From: Chamaelirium japonicum | Lineage: Eukaryota; Streptophyta; Magnoliopsida; Liliales; Melanthiaceae | NCBI GenBank assembly: GCA_947650365.1 | Contig: OX393555.1 | Location: forward strand, 13,843,550 to 13,907,549 | Reading direction: 5' to 3' | DNA length: 64,000 bases | Shown here: positions 13,297 to 26,500 of the stretch, in pieces | How positions within the stretch are numbered: the stretch's first letter is position 1 | Layout: each line of letters starts with the position of its first letter | Notes under the pieces: generated by a model | The model's database searches: none | What the model was told of the DNA's origin: nothing | What the model saw: the letters and a program-made list of their open reading frames with translations, nothing else | Position numbers and translations under genes: made by a program

Positions 13297-13512
13297 GTTA
13301 GGGGTATATATGCAAAAAAATCCCTAAAATATTCTCAAAGTTACTGATAAAACACTTAAAGAAAACAAGAGGCTATAACAAATAGGAGCTCAAATGAAAC
13401 AAAGAGAATAAGATGGACAATAAATACTTACATGGAATTACTACCATATTAGCTTGAAATCTGCTTAACATCCACTAAAACTTGTGATTGTCAACTAAGG
13501 GAAAGAAATATC
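13297..13512. repeat. Segment duplicated downstream of gene B, copy 1
   Basis: About 216 bp sharing TTGTTAGG, TATATATGCAAAAA, ACAAATAGGAGCTCAAATGA and TTGTGATTGTCAACTAA with 14073-14300 in direct orientation, with many small differences. Copy 2 lies just past the gene B stop codon, so this may be duplicated gene B 3'-UTR or downstream DNA. Confidence 0.8.
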
Positions 13513-13734
13513 CATCTTATATAACATGGGAAAGTGGATGTATAGTTTGAAAAGATAAGTGAAGGTTGAGATTTATAATGGGAAAGAAAGTGACGGCCAT
13601 GATCTAATAGCTTGATTAGGATGAGCACAAACACACATGGGAAAGAGAAGAAATAATAGATCTTGAAAAAGGGGTCTGGTAAGAAAGGAATTTGAATAGA
13701 GATTTACAATTGGGCTAAATTATAAAAGGTGAGG

Positions 13735-14070
13735 GGGGCACACAAACTCTCCTTTCTGTCCCCGGACAGCCCCTATAGTTTACAAAATTATTTTTTCACC
13801 TTTTTTTTTTGCAAAAAATAACATTCTAGCTAATTTTTCTCCCATTTTACCCTTGAATTACTTGGGGGTGCATCTGATCACTGGTGACCGTCAAGGGTAA
13901 GATGATCAACTTTATGACCATTTTACCCTTGATCGTCATCTATGCTCAGATGCACAAACACGGAGTAATTCATGAGCAAAATGGTCAAATTATTGGCGAC
14001 AAGGGTTGTTTTGCAGAAATCGGGATATATAATGGCATTTTGTAAAACTTAGGGGGTTTTCTGCAACATT
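13735..14070. mobile_element. Long-TIR element between the two direct copies
   Basis: The left arm contains CCCCTATAGTTTACAAAAT. The right arm, read inward, contains CCCCCTAAGTTTTACAAAAT and further matching sequence for about 60 bp. The interior has GGGTAAGATGATCA-like inverted segments and no coding sequence. It resembles small Mutator-like elements. The exact ends and target duplication are unresolved. Confidence 0.55.
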
Positions 14071-14072
14071 AA

Positions 14073-14300
14073 ACTTTGTTAGGAGTATATATGCAAAAAT
14101 ATCTACAATATCCTCAAAGTTTCTCATAAAATACTAAAAAAAGAAGCTAAAACAAATAGGAGCTCAAATGAAACAAGAGAATAAGATGGACAATTATACT
14201 CACATGGAATTACTATCATATTAGCTTGAATAAATCTGCATTAACATCCCTCACAATAAATTGTGATTGTCAACTAAATAATTTAAAAGGGAAAGAAAGA
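14073..14300. repeat. Segment duplicated downstream of gene B, copy 2
   Basis: Direct partner of 13297-13512; it starts right at the end of the long-TIR element and ends about 120 bp downstream of the gene B stop codon. Confidence 0.8.
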
Positions 14301-14419
14301 TCCATTAATAACATGAGAGGGCTTAACCCCCATACATTTGTTCTAAATCTAGGGAAGAACATTACAAGAAGCCCATACATATACACCCTCAAAAGTAAAG
14401 AAACCCAATTATTCAAGCC

Positions 14420-14710
14420 CTAAGTTCTTCCACATAGTATTAAGCCACCCGAGTCTATTCTCTGCCTCTGCCTCAGCCTCTCGAAGAGGAGATCTTCGAT
14501 GTGTTGAAGGTGCGCATAGTCATCCATGTCGAAAGAAGATCCTTTCGGCATGCCAACAGAGCAACTACTGATGTGGCTTCCTACTTCTCCAACTCTGCTG
14601 CCGAAGATGACTCGAGAAACATCACAACGGCCACCACTGAGTTCTTCAGGGCTCCAACTTCCGCGGCTGCTCGTGAAACAGTTACTGTTCTCATATGCAG
14701 CACTAGCTTC
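14420..14710 (-). CDS. Gene B terminal exon
   Basis: Ninety-six codons plus stop, phase 0, starting [10 protein letters not shown] after a TTTCAG acceptor. It carries [10 protein letters not shown] and the C-terminal [19 protein letters not shown] segment expected at the end of this family. It lies 15.5 kb downstream of the preceding exon. Confidence 0.87.
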   Translation of the reverse strand, partial: EASAAYENSNCFTSSRGSWSPEELSGGRCDVSRVIFGSRVGEVGSHISSCSVGMPKGSSFDMDDYAHLQHIEDLLFERLRQRQRIDSGGLILCGRT

Positions 14711-16452
14711 CTGAAATATCGAGAACATAACGATGTTAGGTTGATGTTCAAACATGAAACACATCCAAAGTTGAAGACTATACCCGCTGGTGGATCAGAT
14801 CTTTCAAAGGTGATTAAATCCACTTGGTAGATTAAACAAAAACAACAACAAAGTTCATAGAAGGTTCAAAGCCTCAAGAAAGAGTGAGGATGTGATTGGG
14901 CGGCAAACTACATACTTGCTTCATAACCAAAATAGTGACAGGATGCAAAGATGGTCGTGTGAAGAATCTAGGTTCGATCTTGAGATTGACTAAACAAGAG
15001 ATGCAACAACATGCATTACCTAGGAACATCGATTTGGCTAGTATTGTAAGGAAGAAACAAAAAATAAAAATTATGCAGCTTTGAGGCACGTAGATTGACA
15101 CTTTCAAGGCGAAATCTGCCCCCATTCATCAGTGTGCTGGCGGTTTTCTGGCAAATCGCCTCCAGGGTACAGCGAAGCCTTGAAAATCTCCATATAGGAA
15201 TCCAGAAGATTGTCCTCCAAACTTTTTATAAAATTGTTAAAACTGACTTTTGAGAGAAGGTGAAGAGGAAGGTCGTAAAACACCTTTTTGTCTACACAAG
15301 TTGTAAGACCATTTAATTCACAATGTTCATAACATATTAATTCTAAAGGTTGAGACCTTTTTTCAGTCCTAGGAAAAGGTTCCTCGGCCATTAGCCTCCA
15401 TACAAATTTCACACTTTGCTATTATAAGAAATCAAATCATGCTTGACATATATTTGAAAGATTTAAAACTCTAAGCGACCATGCTATAAAGAAGAGGTCT
15501 ATACAATATAAGAAGAAATTAACATTCCATCACATGTATATATATAGAGAGAGGTATGTTTGGTTGCGCTGTGCGCTGCCGGACCCCAAATGCACTGTGC
15601 GCTGTGGCCGTTGGATCTGAAACGATCCAACGGCAGCGCACAGATCTCGCTCCCGCTCCCGCACCGCACCAGAAGCCGCACCGCACCGTTAACCCGATCC
15701 CGCACAGGCCAGTGGTAATCGTCCGATCAAAAGGTGGATTTCAGATCGAGCGGCTTATACAGTTTTCGTTGATACTGTAGCGGCTACAGTAACAGCGAAA
15801 ACTGTTTCAAGCCGCTCGATTTGATTTCCATCAATACTTTTCGATCGAACGGCTTGAAACAGTTTTCGCTGTTACTGTAGCCGCTACAGTAACAGCGAAA
15901 ACTGTATAAGCCGCTCGATCTGAAATCCACCTTTTGATCGGACGGTTACCACTGGCCGGTGCGGGATCGGGTTAACGGTGCGGTGCGGCTTCTGGTGCGG
16001 TGCGGGAGCGGGATCTGTGCGCTGCCGTTGGATCGTTTCAGATCCAACGGCCACAGCGCACAGCGCAACCAAGCATATCAAAGCAGCATTTTTTGCTGCT
16101 TTGAAACATTGTTTGACCATCCTAAAAGTTTTGGAATTTGATGAAATTTGGTGAGGGTGTTGTCTAGGGTAAGATGATCATCCTCACAAATTTTCATCAA
16201 ATTCCAAAACTTCTAGGGGGTTCAAATGGTCGAAGCAAAATCAGTCGTTTGCAGTCACCGTTAAAATCTGCAGCATTTTGCTTCGACCATTTGACCCTAT
16301 TAGAAGTTTTGGAATTTGATGAAAATTTTTGAGGATGATCATCTTACCCTAGACAACACCCTCACCAAATTTCATCAAATTCCAAAACTTCTAGGTGGTC
16401 AAACAATGTCTCAAAGCAGCAAAAACGCTGCTTTGATAGGCAGCATCTCGTT

Positions 16453-16531
<79 letters not shown>

Positions 16532-16662
16532 ATACGGGGTATGAGCTGACAGCCTGTTTCTCCATTTGGGCTGTCAGCTCATAGCCCTCCGATCAAGATC
16601 ATGGACCATTCATTTAAAAAAATAAAAAAAAACCCAAACGCTGTAACCCACCCACCCTTCCC

Positions 16663-16709
<47 letters not shown>

Positions 16710-17442
16710 CAGCCCCCCTCCGGACCACATCCCCCTCCAGCCCCCTCACTACCCGGCAGGCCTCCGGCGACCACCGAACCCTCCGGCGACCCCCGTCCCC
16801 ACCCGGCAGGACCCCGGCGGACACTCCGGCGACCCCCGTCCCCACCCGGCAGCACCCCGGCGGACACTCCGGCGACCCCCGTCCCCACCCGGCAGCACCC
16901 CGGCGGACCCAGCCGGCGACCGGCGCGACCCCGTACCCCCTCCGGCGACCCCTGTCTCTCTCCCTCTCCCTCCCTCGCAAGCGGCAGCAGCACCAGCCCG
17001 GCACCGGCGCGCGGGGCGCAGGCGCAGGCGCAGGCGGCGCGTTGGCCGGGGCGCGGGGCGCGGGCAGCGTTGGCTGGGGCGCGGGCGCAGTGGCGGTGGT
17101 CGGCAGCCGCGGGGTGCAGCGCCGGAGGAGGGACGGCAAGCGAGAGGGGGCGGGTTTGAGGGCCGCCGGAGCCGGAGGGGGCGGGTTTGAGGGCCGCCGG
17201 CGCCGGAGGAGGGCCGGCGCGCGACGGGAGCAGGAGGGGGGGTGGTCGGTGGACGGAGCAGGAGGGGGGGTGGTCGGAGGCAGCGACGGAGCAGGAGAGG
17301 GGGCCGTGGATGACAGTGAGAGAGAGAGAGAGGGAGGATTGAGGGTTTATTTGGTTTTTGATCGGACGGACACGATCGATTGAATCGAATGGCTGTAAGC
17401 TGACAGCCCAAAATGAAAATGGGCTGTCAGCTCATACCCCGT

Positions 17443-17510
<68 letters not shown>

Positions 17511-20500
17511 GCTACTACCCTAACGACATGAGGTTCACTTCCTCCACATGTTTCATGGTATTAGCTTTTGTTCATAGTCTAATATGCTCGGACATTGATG
17601 CAGACGAGCCTACTACGTGCAGATTTTCTACAGCTGATGGCGTATTTCCATTCCCTACGGAGATCCAGGAAGCCGATCGTCGATCCGTCTGCATCAGTGG
17701 AAATCTCATTCGAAGATCTAAAACTTTGCTTTTTATTTTATTTCGATCCGACTGACGGATCTTTAGTTATTTGTCTTTTTATTTCTGGTTTGGGTAGGTG
17801 CGAGCCATGTTCGCATCCGATTCGAGCCACAGATGCCGAACTGACTCGTTTCTGTGTTAGGTTTTAGGCCGTAGGATGTTAGGTCAACTCAAATCTCAAT
17901 GGATGAGATTCAGAAGGAGCCCAAAACCCCAACCGAACCCCCTGTTACCCGGCCGGCCTCCCTTTCCCGCGGACACACCCGCGCGGGCACGCCTTGGGAA
18001 GCGTGCCCGCGTCTTCCTCTCTCCCTACCCGCGCGGACCTCTCTCCCCTTCTTTCCTTTTTTGTGTTTCTTTGATTGTTTCCCCTATAAATCCTAAAACC
18101 CTAATTGCAAAAGAGGAGGATGATATGAATTGAAACCCTAAAACGGAGAAGCGTGTGCGCTTGTTCGATGTATCTCCCGACAAATCTTCCTTGCTTCTAG
18201 TCTTTTCTTCCTTCGCACGCTTCTACCTCGTCGCCACGCCATTCGTCTACGACTTTGCGGAAGATCGACGCGGAGTTCCTCCATCTTCAAAGATCAATCG
18301 TCTCGGCTTCTTCAACCTTTCTTCTGGATCACGCCTCCCCCTCCGCCCCTTTCATCTGCAACAACGAAATTCCTGTCAGCAACCGGCATTGACCAGAGCA
18401 CGGTTTGAAGTCGATCCTCGATACTTTCATGTGATATCTTTCTTTTTCCCCAACCGGCCTTATTGCTGAATTTACATTAGGGTTTCCAAAATCCTTGGTT
18501 TTCCAAGAATCTCATCCATTAGGGTTTATCGATTAGATCTACGGTTGTTCTTTGAAACATTGGCTTTGTCATTTGAGATTGAGATCGTTATTATTGCTGG
18601 AATTTGGTTATTTAAATCTGAAATTAATTCTTATCTTGTCAGTTTTATTATTTCGTTGAATTAAATCTGATTGGGAATGAATGAATGATGAATCGTGATT
18701 ATAAGCTGTGCTGAAATTTGATTATAATATGCTGAAATCTGTATTTAGTTGTTTAAATTCAGCACTTGGGTTTGTTTAAGCATACGCATCCCATCAGACA
18801 TTATGTTCCTCTACACGCCATAGTTACCAAGTCGGAAGTTGGGAAAAATTCATCTAGAGAAGTCCGAAAAATCAGGGAAAAAAGTCAAAAAGTTGGGAGA
18901 GTTGGGAAACAAATGGTAGAATTTCAAAATATATTTAAATCGAGATGTTCCAAGAAGTTTTTTGAGCACTACATGATGGGGTTAAAACGTGATTAATCGG
19001 GATTAAAACATGTAAATATGGGTTAAAATATGAAAACGTGATTTTTTTTTTTCACAAAATCGTGACTTTTTCAAAAAATCAAGAACGAATTGTGTAGCAA
19101 ACATTTACCTAATAAGTCGCACTTTAATTGGGACTTATTCAAAAAATTAGAGTTTTTGGTAACATAGTACACGCCACAATTCCACTACAGGCAGAGCTTC
19201 GGCCCGTCCTCATCACTGGTGTGAAATTAGACATATTTCCGGTTGCTCGTATTGTCATTAAAGGGGATATGATTGATGTCTGCTGGAGAATCTAGGAGAG
19301 AAACCGTCGTCGTCCTCGCTCATCACCTGATGTTGCTGCCCTGACACTTGGTCCCTTGTTCTCTCAGCTCAATGAACAGATTCAACAACCTTTTCAGACA
19401 TATTAATACGTCTACATCTTCAGTGTGTCTTCCACTTTCGGCCTCACACCAAATGACTTCTGATGGCTTTTCCTTGTAAATTACTCTCACAACTGACAGC
19501 TCTCCTCTTCCTATCTCACGGTGTGGATTTATTACCCCACCTCTCACTCATCTGGTAGACTCAGACTCTATTTTCTCTGTTTTTTGGGCCATTAACATGT
19601 AGCAAAGTAAGCTCTTTCCAGAAGTGAATTGAAGTTTCACAAGTCCTTTTTCAAGAACTTTAGCAGAATTATTATTTTTCGCCAGAACTTCTTGGCCATT
19701 TGTTGCTTCTTCATAAATCTTCAATTGTGCTCTATTGTTGCACACATAAACTGTAGCACCGGAATAGAACCACCAGTCAGAAGTTTTTATTCGGTCACCA
19801 TGTCAATGTGCAGTTCAATAATCATGCCAAATAACATCTCAATCACCATGGCAACCAGTTTTTTTATATCACTTTCCACAATTTTTAGCGTGTTTGAATT
19901 ATTACCTCTCTTTTGATTTTTCCAGTATCTATGTTCCCGAATGTAGTGACCCTTTTTCCCAGAGATTCTAAATTAAATCAAAAAATATCAGTGCCTAACT
20001 TTTTTATATTGTGCTTAAATTCCAGAGATTCTAAATTACCCAAGGTGATTCTATAGGAGTGGAGAGAACGGAGAGACGATCGAAAATGGTGTTTAGGTTG
20101 TTTCATCTGCAAACTAGTTCATCTTCCTCTCCTATTTTCCTGTATGCCTAGAATTGCTCAGTGTCTTTTCGAGTTCGTTCTGGAAGCGGTTGCAGGTTTG
20201 GATCAAGAACATAAGAGACCTTCAATGCAGTAAGCAAAAAAGATCATTTTATCATGCCAACGAGCAAAATTTTCTTACTCAAATCCATCCAACTTCATGA
20301 AATCTTGATTCATGACTTCAAACGCCACCATGTTTGATCTTGCTTCCATTGAGAATATCGTCTTAAATTGTCTATTTTGCTAGTACTATAGAATGGAGAA
20401 GAATAAAGTTAAGGAGACTTATGCGACATTGAGATGCACAGATTGATACTTTCTTTAAGGCGATATCTGTCCCCCACTCGATCTGAGTTTGCTACTAGGC

Positions 20501-23500
20501 TTTCTAGCAAATCACCACCAGCATACAACGAAGCCTTGAAAATCTGCAGATAGAAACTATGAAGATTTACCTCCAAAATTTCTATGAAACTGTTAGAACT
20601 GATTTCTAAAGAGAGGAGAGAAGATGAAGAGGATGCATTTTCTAGATTGAAGATGCTTTATTTATAAACTATACAGGGTTGCACTTTGTCTGAAAGGTTG
20701 CACCTTTTCATTAACCAACGTGCTTCTCTGAAGTTTTGATATTACAAGCTAACTTACATATATGTATATGAATATTCAATGTTTAAAAAAACGTTTGAGG
20801 CTTACACCTCGAGGCCCGCCTCAAGGCGAGGCGGTCCTGTGCTACCTCGAGGCGCACGCCTCAGCAGCCACATATAAAAAGTATACGCCTCTGCATTAAC
20901 AGTCGTACACGTTCATCCGAGGCGCGCCTCAAGGCGTACGCCTCTTGTACTAGACGTGAAACATAGGACAGGGAGGGGTTAAAACCAATGTTTGGTGTGG
21001 GAGGGCACTAAGGGTTTTATATGTAAATCGTCCACATGGACCCTTTTTTCACCCATTGAAACCTCATAAACCCTTTTAGATTTCTTTAGGTTTTGAAACC
21101 CCCTTGTCTCCAAAAACCCAAAATCAAGATCTAGTGCTTATTTATTTTCCGATTTTGATTCCGAAGTTGTATTCTTCTTCTTTGTGGATCGTCTACCAAC
21201 TACAAGTGAAACTGTGAGAGATAAAGATTTTTTTCATGTTTAGAGGGATGAATCATGATCTTGTATCTTCTACTATGTTTTTCTATGTTTTTTTCTTTGT
21301 ATTTTACCATTCTCTCATGTATTTGTATCATGTATTTGTTTTTTTTTAATCTTGACAATGTTAGTTTTATATTCGTATTTTATTGTTTGTTATTAATTGT
21401 TAGTTGCTACTTTAATTATTATCTTGAATATTAAAGAATTAAGTGTGTTTGAGCAATTTGACTTTCTATTTTGTTGTTAGATTGCTCGATGGAGTCCTCA
21501 ATCGTGTCATATAAGATATTTTCTAACACATTGTGATTTATTATGCATATCTAGTTCAATTATTATTACACATTCAATAATAGTATTTATTATGATTTTT
21601 TTCTTTTTTAACTTTTTTTTTACCAAAACGCCTTGAAAAAATTCGAGGCTTACGCCTCGGTGCGCCTTAAGGCTTAGCCTCGCCTCTCCATAGGCAAAAC
21701 GCCTCGGTACGCCTTTCGCCTTTTTAAACATTGTGAATATTTATTATTTACCATCAACAACCAGAACAAGAACAGATACAAGAGGCTCAAGATAGCGCTC
21801 CTAATAGGGATTAGCACAATGCAGCACAGGTTCAGCACAAACCTGAAAGAAGTGATATCTGCATTTGTGCAAGTCAAAATCAAAGTTATATCTTGATGTT
21901 ATATTTTCTTTGCAGTAGTGACAACATTCATTGATTTTATGCATTAACACAAGATCCATATACAACAGGACTAGCTGAGTCAACATATAAAACAGTAAAC
22001 ATAACCAATATAATAAATTCGCCCATATTACTGCCAAACACGACCGCCTGTATGACCACTCAATATTAATGATCTATGCATATGTACATGAAATTAGGAT
22101 ACAGACAACTATGAAAGCAAGACCATATCAGGAGCATAAAAGTGATAGAACTGCAATTTTCATGCAACTATACACTGAGCTCATGACAATCTATGAAACC
22201 AAGTGAAGAAAAAGAATACTCTACCTGATTATTCACAGAGAGACTGATGCAATACGATGCAATGACGAAAATGTTTATTAATTAATTGAGCAGGCAGGGC
22301 TGATTACTAATTAGGATGCCGTACGAGAAATCAAGTCAAACAAATAACACGGGCAGATATGATGAGAACTACTGTATTAGTGCCCGTCGCTTTCAGTTTC
22401 AGGCGATAAAGCAATCCAAATAGTCCTATTGCAATGTCTAGATTAATAGCACTACCGGCAGGTGAACACTCAGTCTCACAATGGGGGTAGCAGTTGGCAA
22501 CGATAATAAACTAGATAACCGATTTGGTGAAACACGATAATACCTGGTCGAGGAGGGAACTCCGTAATCTGAGTTGCACGTATGCCTCCACGCTTCCTCT
22601 TCCGAATCGCGGGAGGGGAAGTTGATGTCGAGGCCCTTTCGTCGATTCCTCCACGCTCTCTCCTTCCGGGTCGGGAGGGGAGAGTTGTTTGTCGAGGCAC
22701 CCGTCGTCGTCTATGATCACACCGTGATCCCCAGCAAATCCGGCCCTGCACGCAGGACGAGGGCGCCGGAGATGCGATACCGAGCGGGCAGCAGTAGGGG
22801 GAGGAGGGAACGGCCGGTCGGTAGGGTGGAGGGGAGGGTTCGGGGCAGCAAGGGCAGGAGGGGAAGGGATCGGGTAAGGGGTTGGGGTCGGGTGGAGGTG
22901 GGCAGCAGCGGCAGGGAGGGAGGAAGGGGAGATCGGGTGGGGTTGAGGTCGGGTGGGGCAGGGTGTGGGACCGGCTGCAGCAGCAGCAGCCCAGGGAGAG
23001 GAGGGGAATCGGGTAGGGGCTGGGGGTAGGTAGCAGCAGCGGCAAGGAGAAGGAGGGGCGGACGGGTTGGGGTTGGTCGGGTGTGCAGCGGCAGCGGCAG
23101 CAGCAAGGGGAGAAGAGGGAAGAGGGGGGGGATCGGGTGGGGCTTGGGCAGGTAGGCAGCGGCAGCAGCACGGAGAGGGGGGGGATCGGGTGATGCTTGG
23201 GCGGGTAGGCAGCGGCAGCTAGGGGAAAGGGGAGGCCGGCGGCTAGGTGAGGGAGAGGGATAGGAGAGGGATAATTAAGGTTTCCAGTTTTAGGGTTTCA
23301 CACGCCTAATACTGGACCTAGGGTTTCACACACCTAGGCTTGGGTTCGGGGTTTCACACGCCTCACCCTGGTTCTCTCAACACGCATGTAGAGGAAATAG
23401 AAAATTTTATTAATCATCAGTTGCCATTACATGTCCATGGGCAGGCCTATATAAAGGCTGCGATAAACAAACGAAAATCCCTGCCAACTGAGGTGGGACT

Positions 23501-26500
23501 AAATGACATAATGCAAAACAAATAAATAACGCATAGCATAAGCGATCTCCATCAAGGTGCTGGCTGTCTGATCACAGCCACAAGCTCAGGTGGCGCCTCC
23601 TGCGCTGGTACACGCGCCAGGGGCGCTGCTCGATGTCCTCATCATTCTCCCGGGGTGGGAGAGAGCTCGACTCCGTCGAGTAAGGCTCAGTGCGGCTTTC
23701 GTATAGCTCCAGCAGGTCCGGGTCAAGCCGTTGCAGTTCTTCTCGTTCCATCCACGTATCCTCAGATGGGGGTTTTCCGTTCCAGCGAATCAGGTACCTC
23801 CGAGTTCCACCGTCTCTACCAGAGACGATCTCGTCATCTAGAATTTTATCGATGCCGTCTGCTGTGGAATATGGGATATTTTGGGGAAGTGGAGGTAAAG
23901 GGTTGCTCTCAGAAACAGGATCCAGGGCAGGCTCTACCATAGGATTACTAGGGTTGAAATCTGGGCCTTTGTAGGCCACTAGATCTTCGACATTGAAGGT
24001 CGGACTAATGCCAAAACCCTCAGGGAGGTCAATGACATAGGCATTGTCATTTATCTTCCTTAGTATCCGAAAGGGGCCGGCACTGCGTGCATGTAGTTTC
24101 TTAACGGTCCCTGATGGGAACCGTTCCGGCGGAGCCGGACCATCACATAATCCCCGATGTTAAAAGTTTGAGCTCGTTTTCGGGCATCGGCTCGTAATTT
24201 GTAGTCAGCATTGCTCTGCTCAATTTTGTTACTGATTTCTTTGTGTAATTCATGCATATGTGATGCAAATGCAGATGCAGACTCAGAGACTCTATGATGA
24301 CTAGCCATGGGAATGAGATCTATGGGTTGCCTAGGTTTAAAACCATGGACAATTTCATGTGGACTCATGCCAGTAGTTCTATTAACAGATGAATTATATG
24401 CAAACTCAGCTATTGACAGTTTCAGATCCCAACTCCCAACGTGTTCACCCACTAACGTTCGCAGAAGGTTCCCCAAGCTCCTATTGACTACCTCGGTTTG
24501 ACCGTCGGTCTGGGGGTGGAAGGCCGTGGAAAATTGGAGCTTTGTTCCTAACTTATGCCAGAGAGTCTTCCAGAAAAAACTGGTAAACTTGACATCTCGA
24601 TCCGACACGATGGTCTTGGGCAACCCATGTAACCTCACGATGCCCTCAAAGAAGATTTTCGCGACGTGGGACGCATCGGAAGTTTTGGAGCACGGGAGGA
24701 AGTGAGCCATCTTAGAGAATCGGTCTACCACTACCAAGACCGAGTCATGTTTACGCAGGGTTTTCAGGAGGCCAAGTACGAAATCCATACTGATGTCCTG
24801 CCAAGGACAGTTAGGAACTGGGAGAGGGGTGTACAAGCCAGTGTTTTGCTTTCGCTGTTTGGCCAGTTGGCAAGTATGACACCTACCCACATGTCTGGCG
24901 ACATCACGTTTCAGACTCGGCCAATAAAATCGGCATTCGATGGCTTCGATGGTCTTGTTAACGCCAAAATGGCCAGCAAGACCACCCGCATGTAGCTCCC
25001 AAATAAGGAATTCGCGGAGGGATGTTCGGGGAATGCACAGTCGACGACCACGGAAGAGGTACCCATTTTGCATGAGGTATCCATCTATTTCTTGAACTGT
25101 GGCGTCGATTAGTGCCGCATGGACTTCGCCGAAATCGGGACAAGATTCGTATTCGGCTCTCACTCTTTCAAAACCCTCGACCGAAGCGGTCAACTTAGAC
25201 AGAACGAACATGCGACGACTAAGGGCATCGGCCGCTTTGTTTTCTACTCCAGCTTTATGGCGCAGGGTGAAGGTGTAGTCCTGGAGGAACTCGACCCAGC
25301 GACCATGCCGTGCGTTAAGCTTCTTCTGGGAGTAGATGTACCGCAGGGCTTCATGATCAGAATAGATAACAAATTCTTGTGGCAGTAGGTAGTGTCGCCA
25401 GTGGCGAAGCGATTGGATCACCGCATAGAATTCTTTATCGTAAGTGGAGTATCGCTGTCACGCTTCATTCAGCTTCTCGCTAAAATATGCGACAGGATGA
25501 CCTTCTTGGGAGAGGACGCCCCCAATGCCGATTCCGGAGGCGTCGCAAGCGACTTCGAAGACTTTGGTGAAATCTAGGAGGCGCATCACAGGGGCCTCAA
25601 CCATTCTTCTTTTGATTTCCAGAAATGCCCTAGTGGCCGCACTCGTCCACTCAAACTCGCCTTTCTTCAGACAGTCGGTGATTGGGGCCGTGATGGTACT
25701 GAACCCCTTAATGAATCTCCTATAAAAGGTGGCAAGACCGTGAAAACTTCGGACATCCCGGATGTTTTTGGGTTCAGGCCATTCTTCAATTGCACGGACC
25801 TTCTCGGGGTCGGCGGAAACCCCGTTGACCGACACGACAAAACCAAGGAAGTGGACTTCAGTGGTGAGGAAGGTGCACTTTTTGGGATTGGCGAACAGCT
25901 CTTCCTTTCTTAGCACAGTACAGACTTGCCGAAGGTGGTCTAAGTGCTGCGCTTGGGACTGGCTATAAATGAGTATGTCATCAAAGTACACCACCAAGAA
26001 TTTTCCCATAAAAGGGCGAAGTACTTGTGTCATGACTCTCATGAATGTGCTCGGTGCATTGGTCAGTCCGAACGGCATAACCATCCATTCGTACAGTCCG
26101 TCCTTAGTCTTAAATGCCGTCTTCCACTCATCTCCCGGGCGAATGCGAATTTGGTGGTAACCACTCTTCAAGTCAACTTTGGAGAAGACTGTGGCTCCAG
26201 ACATCAGGTCTAAAAGATCATCTAGGCGAGGGATAGGAAAACGGTATTTGACCGTGATTTTGTTGATGGCGCGGCTGTCTACGCACATGCGCCAAGTTCC
26301 ATCTTTCTTGGGCGTAAGCAGAGCTGGAACCGCGCAGGGACTCATACTTTCTTTGATGAAACCCCTTTTCAGTAGATCATCGACCTGCCGTTTCAACTCG
26401 GTATGTTCTGTAGGGTTCATTCGGTAGTGGGGCAGGTTGGGGAGGCTAGCTCCCGGAACCAAATCGATGGCGTGTTGTATGTCACGCATCGGAGGTAATT

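Noticed and set aside
16601-17383. A 260-codon open frame in the GC-rich TIR element
   Set aside because: Composition and the 43-bp repeat, which is not a multiple of three, explain it; overlapping frames are open on both strands.
22476-23171. A 231-codon Pro/Leu/Cys-rich open frame, repeated at 28638-29333
   Set aside because: It lies wholly inside both LTRs and follows from their skewed G/C composition.
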